Assembly: GCA_007128245.1 (NCBI GenBank)
Contig: SKXU01000103.1
Location: 1 to 5,149, forward strand
Reading direction: 5' to 3'
From: Candidatus Woesearchaeota archaeon
GTDB taxonomy: Archaea > Nanobdellota > Nanobdellia > Woesearchaeales > SKIA01
Length of the DNA: 5,149 nucleotides
The translations under genes and the position numbers were made by a program. The first letter of the stretch is position 1, and each line of letters opens with the position of its first letter. The notes beneath the pieces were generated by a model that was given only the letters and a program-made list of their open reading frames with translations, made no database searches and was not told the DNA's origin. Shown in pieces: positions 3,727 to 5,149 of the stretch.

Positions 3727-4773
3727 TTAGATGTTGTCTAAGTCCAGGTCGTCAAGCTCGTCAAGCGATATCGCGTCGTCTGCGGCAGGTTGCTCAGCCG
3801 CAGCTTCTTTTGGCGGCTTAGCAGCTTCTGTTTCTGCGGGAGCAGAGGGCTGAGTTGGTTTGCTCGCAGCATCCTTTGGTGCAACATCTACTTCGAGCTC
3901 GTCCACGCTCATTTCCATTGAGTTGTAGGTTGTGTTGAGTTTTACTCGTCCGCGCACGCGTACGATTCTCCCGAGCAGGTTGTCTCTTTCTTCTTGAAAG
4001 GAACCGTCTTTGTTTGCGATGAGTTGCTCAAGCGGCGTTCCGAGTCCTTTCGCTGCGTTGTCGTCCCAGAGCGCACAGCGAATATTGTCTGATCCGTCAT
4101 CAATGAGAATGTTTGCTACTACTCCTTGTCCGCCGTCTTTTCTCTCGAATACGCGCGGGTCGTACGCTTGGACTACTGTTCCTGTGAGTTCTACGCGGTA
4201 ATCTCCTTGTGCGAGTTCAGAGATTTTTTTCTCAACATACTCTTCACTGTTTTGTTCTCCTCGTCCTGCTTGTACCTCGACTCCTTCAGGGTTTACTGCG
4301 AGTTCTGATTTGTCGTTGAGGTGAAGTTCTGATCGGCCGTTGTTTTCTTTCACATAACCGTTTTTTACTGAGACAATGTCTTGTGGTTTCAGAGTGGATG
4401 CTGTTTGTGCGTGGTCTCCCCATGCGGTGACGCGGATGACTCCTGTCTCGTCTCCTCCTAAAAAGCTACACACTTTTCCTTCTCCTTCAGAGTACTTGCT
4501 CTGAAACGTGCGTAGTTCGTAGATTTGTATGACGCGCAGGTCTTGGTTGACGTCTCTCATTCCTGGAAGGAGGTCTTGTACGCGTCTCTCTGATGGTTTC
4601 GGAACGAGTTGTACCGAGAGTTCGTTTGCGATAATATGGCATGCTCCTTCTTCGCTGATAAGGCCTGAGAGTTGTTTCATTTTTTCTTCAACTTTGGCGT
4701 GTACGTCTTCGAGCGAGAGTCCTGTTTGTTCGTGAATCTTCTTTTTTATCTCATCAGGAGGCATGTTAAGCAT
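3727..4773 (-). CDS. rpa: Replication protein A, archaeal single-stranded DNA-binding protein
   Basis: A 348-aa ssDNA-binding protein used in replication, repair and recombination. Residues 5-55 form the helical N-terminal region typical of archaeal RPA, including 'GLISEEGACHIIANEL'. OB fold 1 spans about 64-165 (RVQDLLPGMRDV, GVIRVTAWGD, LKPQDIVSVKNGYV). OB fold 2 spans about 184-296 (YRVELTGTVVQAYDPRVFE, VANILIDDGSDNIRCALWDD, LLGRIVRVRGRV). A low-complexity Pro/Ala/Glu linker (297-331) follows, and the tail ends DDAISLDELDDLDLDNI. No CxxC zinc finger is present, unlike several euryarchaeal RPAs. The tail resembles the acidic tails of bacterial SSBs that recruit partners; that is an analogy. 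The ATG at 4773 is chosen because a TATA box is centred about 26 nt upstream, giving a leaderless mRNA; no ribosome-binding site precedes it or the ATG at 4764. radA lies 2.3 kb downstream on the same strand. Confidence 0.95.
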   Translation of the reverse strand: MLNMPPDEIKKKIHEQTGLSLEDVHAKVEEKMKQLSGLISEEGACHIIANELSVQLVPKPSERRVQDLLPGMRDVNQDLRVIQIYELRTFQSKYSEGEGKVCSFLGGDETGVIRVTAWGDHAQTASTLKPQDIVSVKNGYVKENNGRSELHLNDKSELAVNPEGVEVQAGRGEQNSEEYVEKKISELAQGDYRVELTGTVVQAYDPRVFERKDGGQGVVANILIDDGSDNIRCALWDDNAAKGLGTPLEQLIANKDGSFQEERDNLLGRIVRVRGRVKLNTTYNSMEMSVDELEVDVAPKDAASKPTQPSAPAETEAAKPPKEAAAEQPAADDAISLDELDDLDLDNI

Positions 4774-4795
4774 ACATACAGGAGGGAACGTATCT

Positions 4796-4803
4796 CTTAT
4801 ATG
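4796..4803 (-). promoter_or_regulatory. TATA box of RPA (leaderless)
   Basis: CATATAAG on the minus strand is centred about 26 nt before the ATG at 4773, so the transcript should start at the initiation codon. The element lies in the 45-nt gap after the upstream gene, so RPA has its own promoter. Confidence 0.6.
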
Positions 4804-4818
4804 TGTTGTGCAAAAATT

Positions 4819-5149
4819 CTACGAAATCCCGGCTAAGGGGTCTGGAAGAAATGATCCCGGTCCAGGAAGGGGTAGACTTGGGGTGGGCGGAGGGGTTGGG
4901 CGCACCTCAAGTTCTACGTCAAATTCTTGGTGTCGTCCTTGATAGTCTCGGCAGATGTTTCTTTGCACTCGCACATCGCAACGGTTCAGCGTGCTGTGGG
5001 GGGCGAGCGTAATTACTGTGGTGTCTCCTTGCTGTGATGCTGTCGCCCAGATATAGCGGTCAAATCCGTCTATGAACACAAAGGGTTCTGCAAATGGATC
5101 AAATATAGTGGTAGGCACGGGCATGCGTAGCCGTCCACTAGAAAAGGTC
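4819..5149 (-). CDS. Hypothetical protein with Pro-rich C-terminus (probably partial)
   Basis: The frame stays open from the right edge to TAG 4821-4819, giving 109 residues. The only internal ATG (5124) has no ribosome-binding site visible in the 25 nt upstream, so I treat the gene as continuing beyond the window; a 101-aa protein starting at 5124 is the alternative. The visible part is beta-rich and moderately polar (FVFIDGFDRYIWATASQQGD, VITLAPHSTLNRCDVRVQRN) with two cysteines. It ends in a tail of about 27 residues rich in Pro (PTPPPTPSLPLPGPGSFLP). Such a make-up suits a secreted or surface protein, but no signal peptide or membrane helix is in view. I do not recognise a family. Confidence 0.6.
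   Translation of the reverse strand, partial: TFSSGRLRMPVPTTIFDPFAEPFVFIDGFDRYIWATASQQGDTTVITLAPHSTLNRCDVRVQRNICRDYQGRHQEFDVELEVRPTPPPTPSLPLPGPGSFLPDPLAGIS

Overview
This window looks archaeal, most plausibly from the DPANN group (Woesearchaeota/Pacearchaeota-like). The evidence is an archaeal RadA recombinase, an archaeal-type RPA single-strand-binding protein, A/T-rich TATA boxes about 24-27 nt ahead of several start codons, GGAGG(TG) Shine-Dalgarno sites ahead of others, oligo-T terminators, and a short membrane-anchored Cys-rich protein carrying an 'ITGQAT' segment of a kind common in DPANN surface proteins. The lineage is an inference and was not checked against databases. Every supported gene is on the minus strand, so the window reads from right to left; I found no credible plus-strand gene.

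Layout in transcription order: (1) 4819-5149, the C-terminal part of an unrecognised protein ending in a Pro-rich tail, probably cut by the window edge; (2) 3727-4773, RPA with two OB folds and an acidic C-terminal tail, apparently expressed from its own leaderless promoter; (3) 3442-3693, a small membrane-anchored protein with six cysteines, followed after 3 nt by 2992-3438, a YdjM-family (PF04307) membrane metal-dependent hydrolase; (4) 2781-2991, a gene-free stretch with a direct repeat, a weak TATA-like element and a structured leader, ahead of 2628-2780, a 50-aa highly acidic protein ending in a hairpin/oligo-T terminator; (5) 2444-2576, a probable decayed copy of the 5' end of the next gene; (6) 1784-2440, a 218-aa orphan; (7) an operon of a 78-aa small conserved protein (1437-1673) and radA (459-1421), closed by an oligo-T terminator; (8) 1-383, the N-terminal part of a CPA2/Kef-type cation:proton antiporter that begins with TTG and runs off the left edge.

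The functional core is single-stranded DNA handling. RPA coats ssDNA, RadA forms the strand-exchange filament, and the 78-aa protein just upstream of radA has a predicted beta-sheet-plus-helix layout that could suit ssDNA binding. YdjM homologues are LexA/SOS-controlled in E. coli, which loosely fits a genome-maintenance neighbourhood, but no regulatory link is visible here.

The observations most worth following are the leader of the acidic 50-aa gene, where a perfect 9-bp hairpin arm is also complementary to the ribosome-binding site; the tandem remnant upstream of the 218-aa orphan; and the small protein co-transcribed with radA. I found no rRNA, tRNA, CRISPR array, insertion sequence or replication origin.
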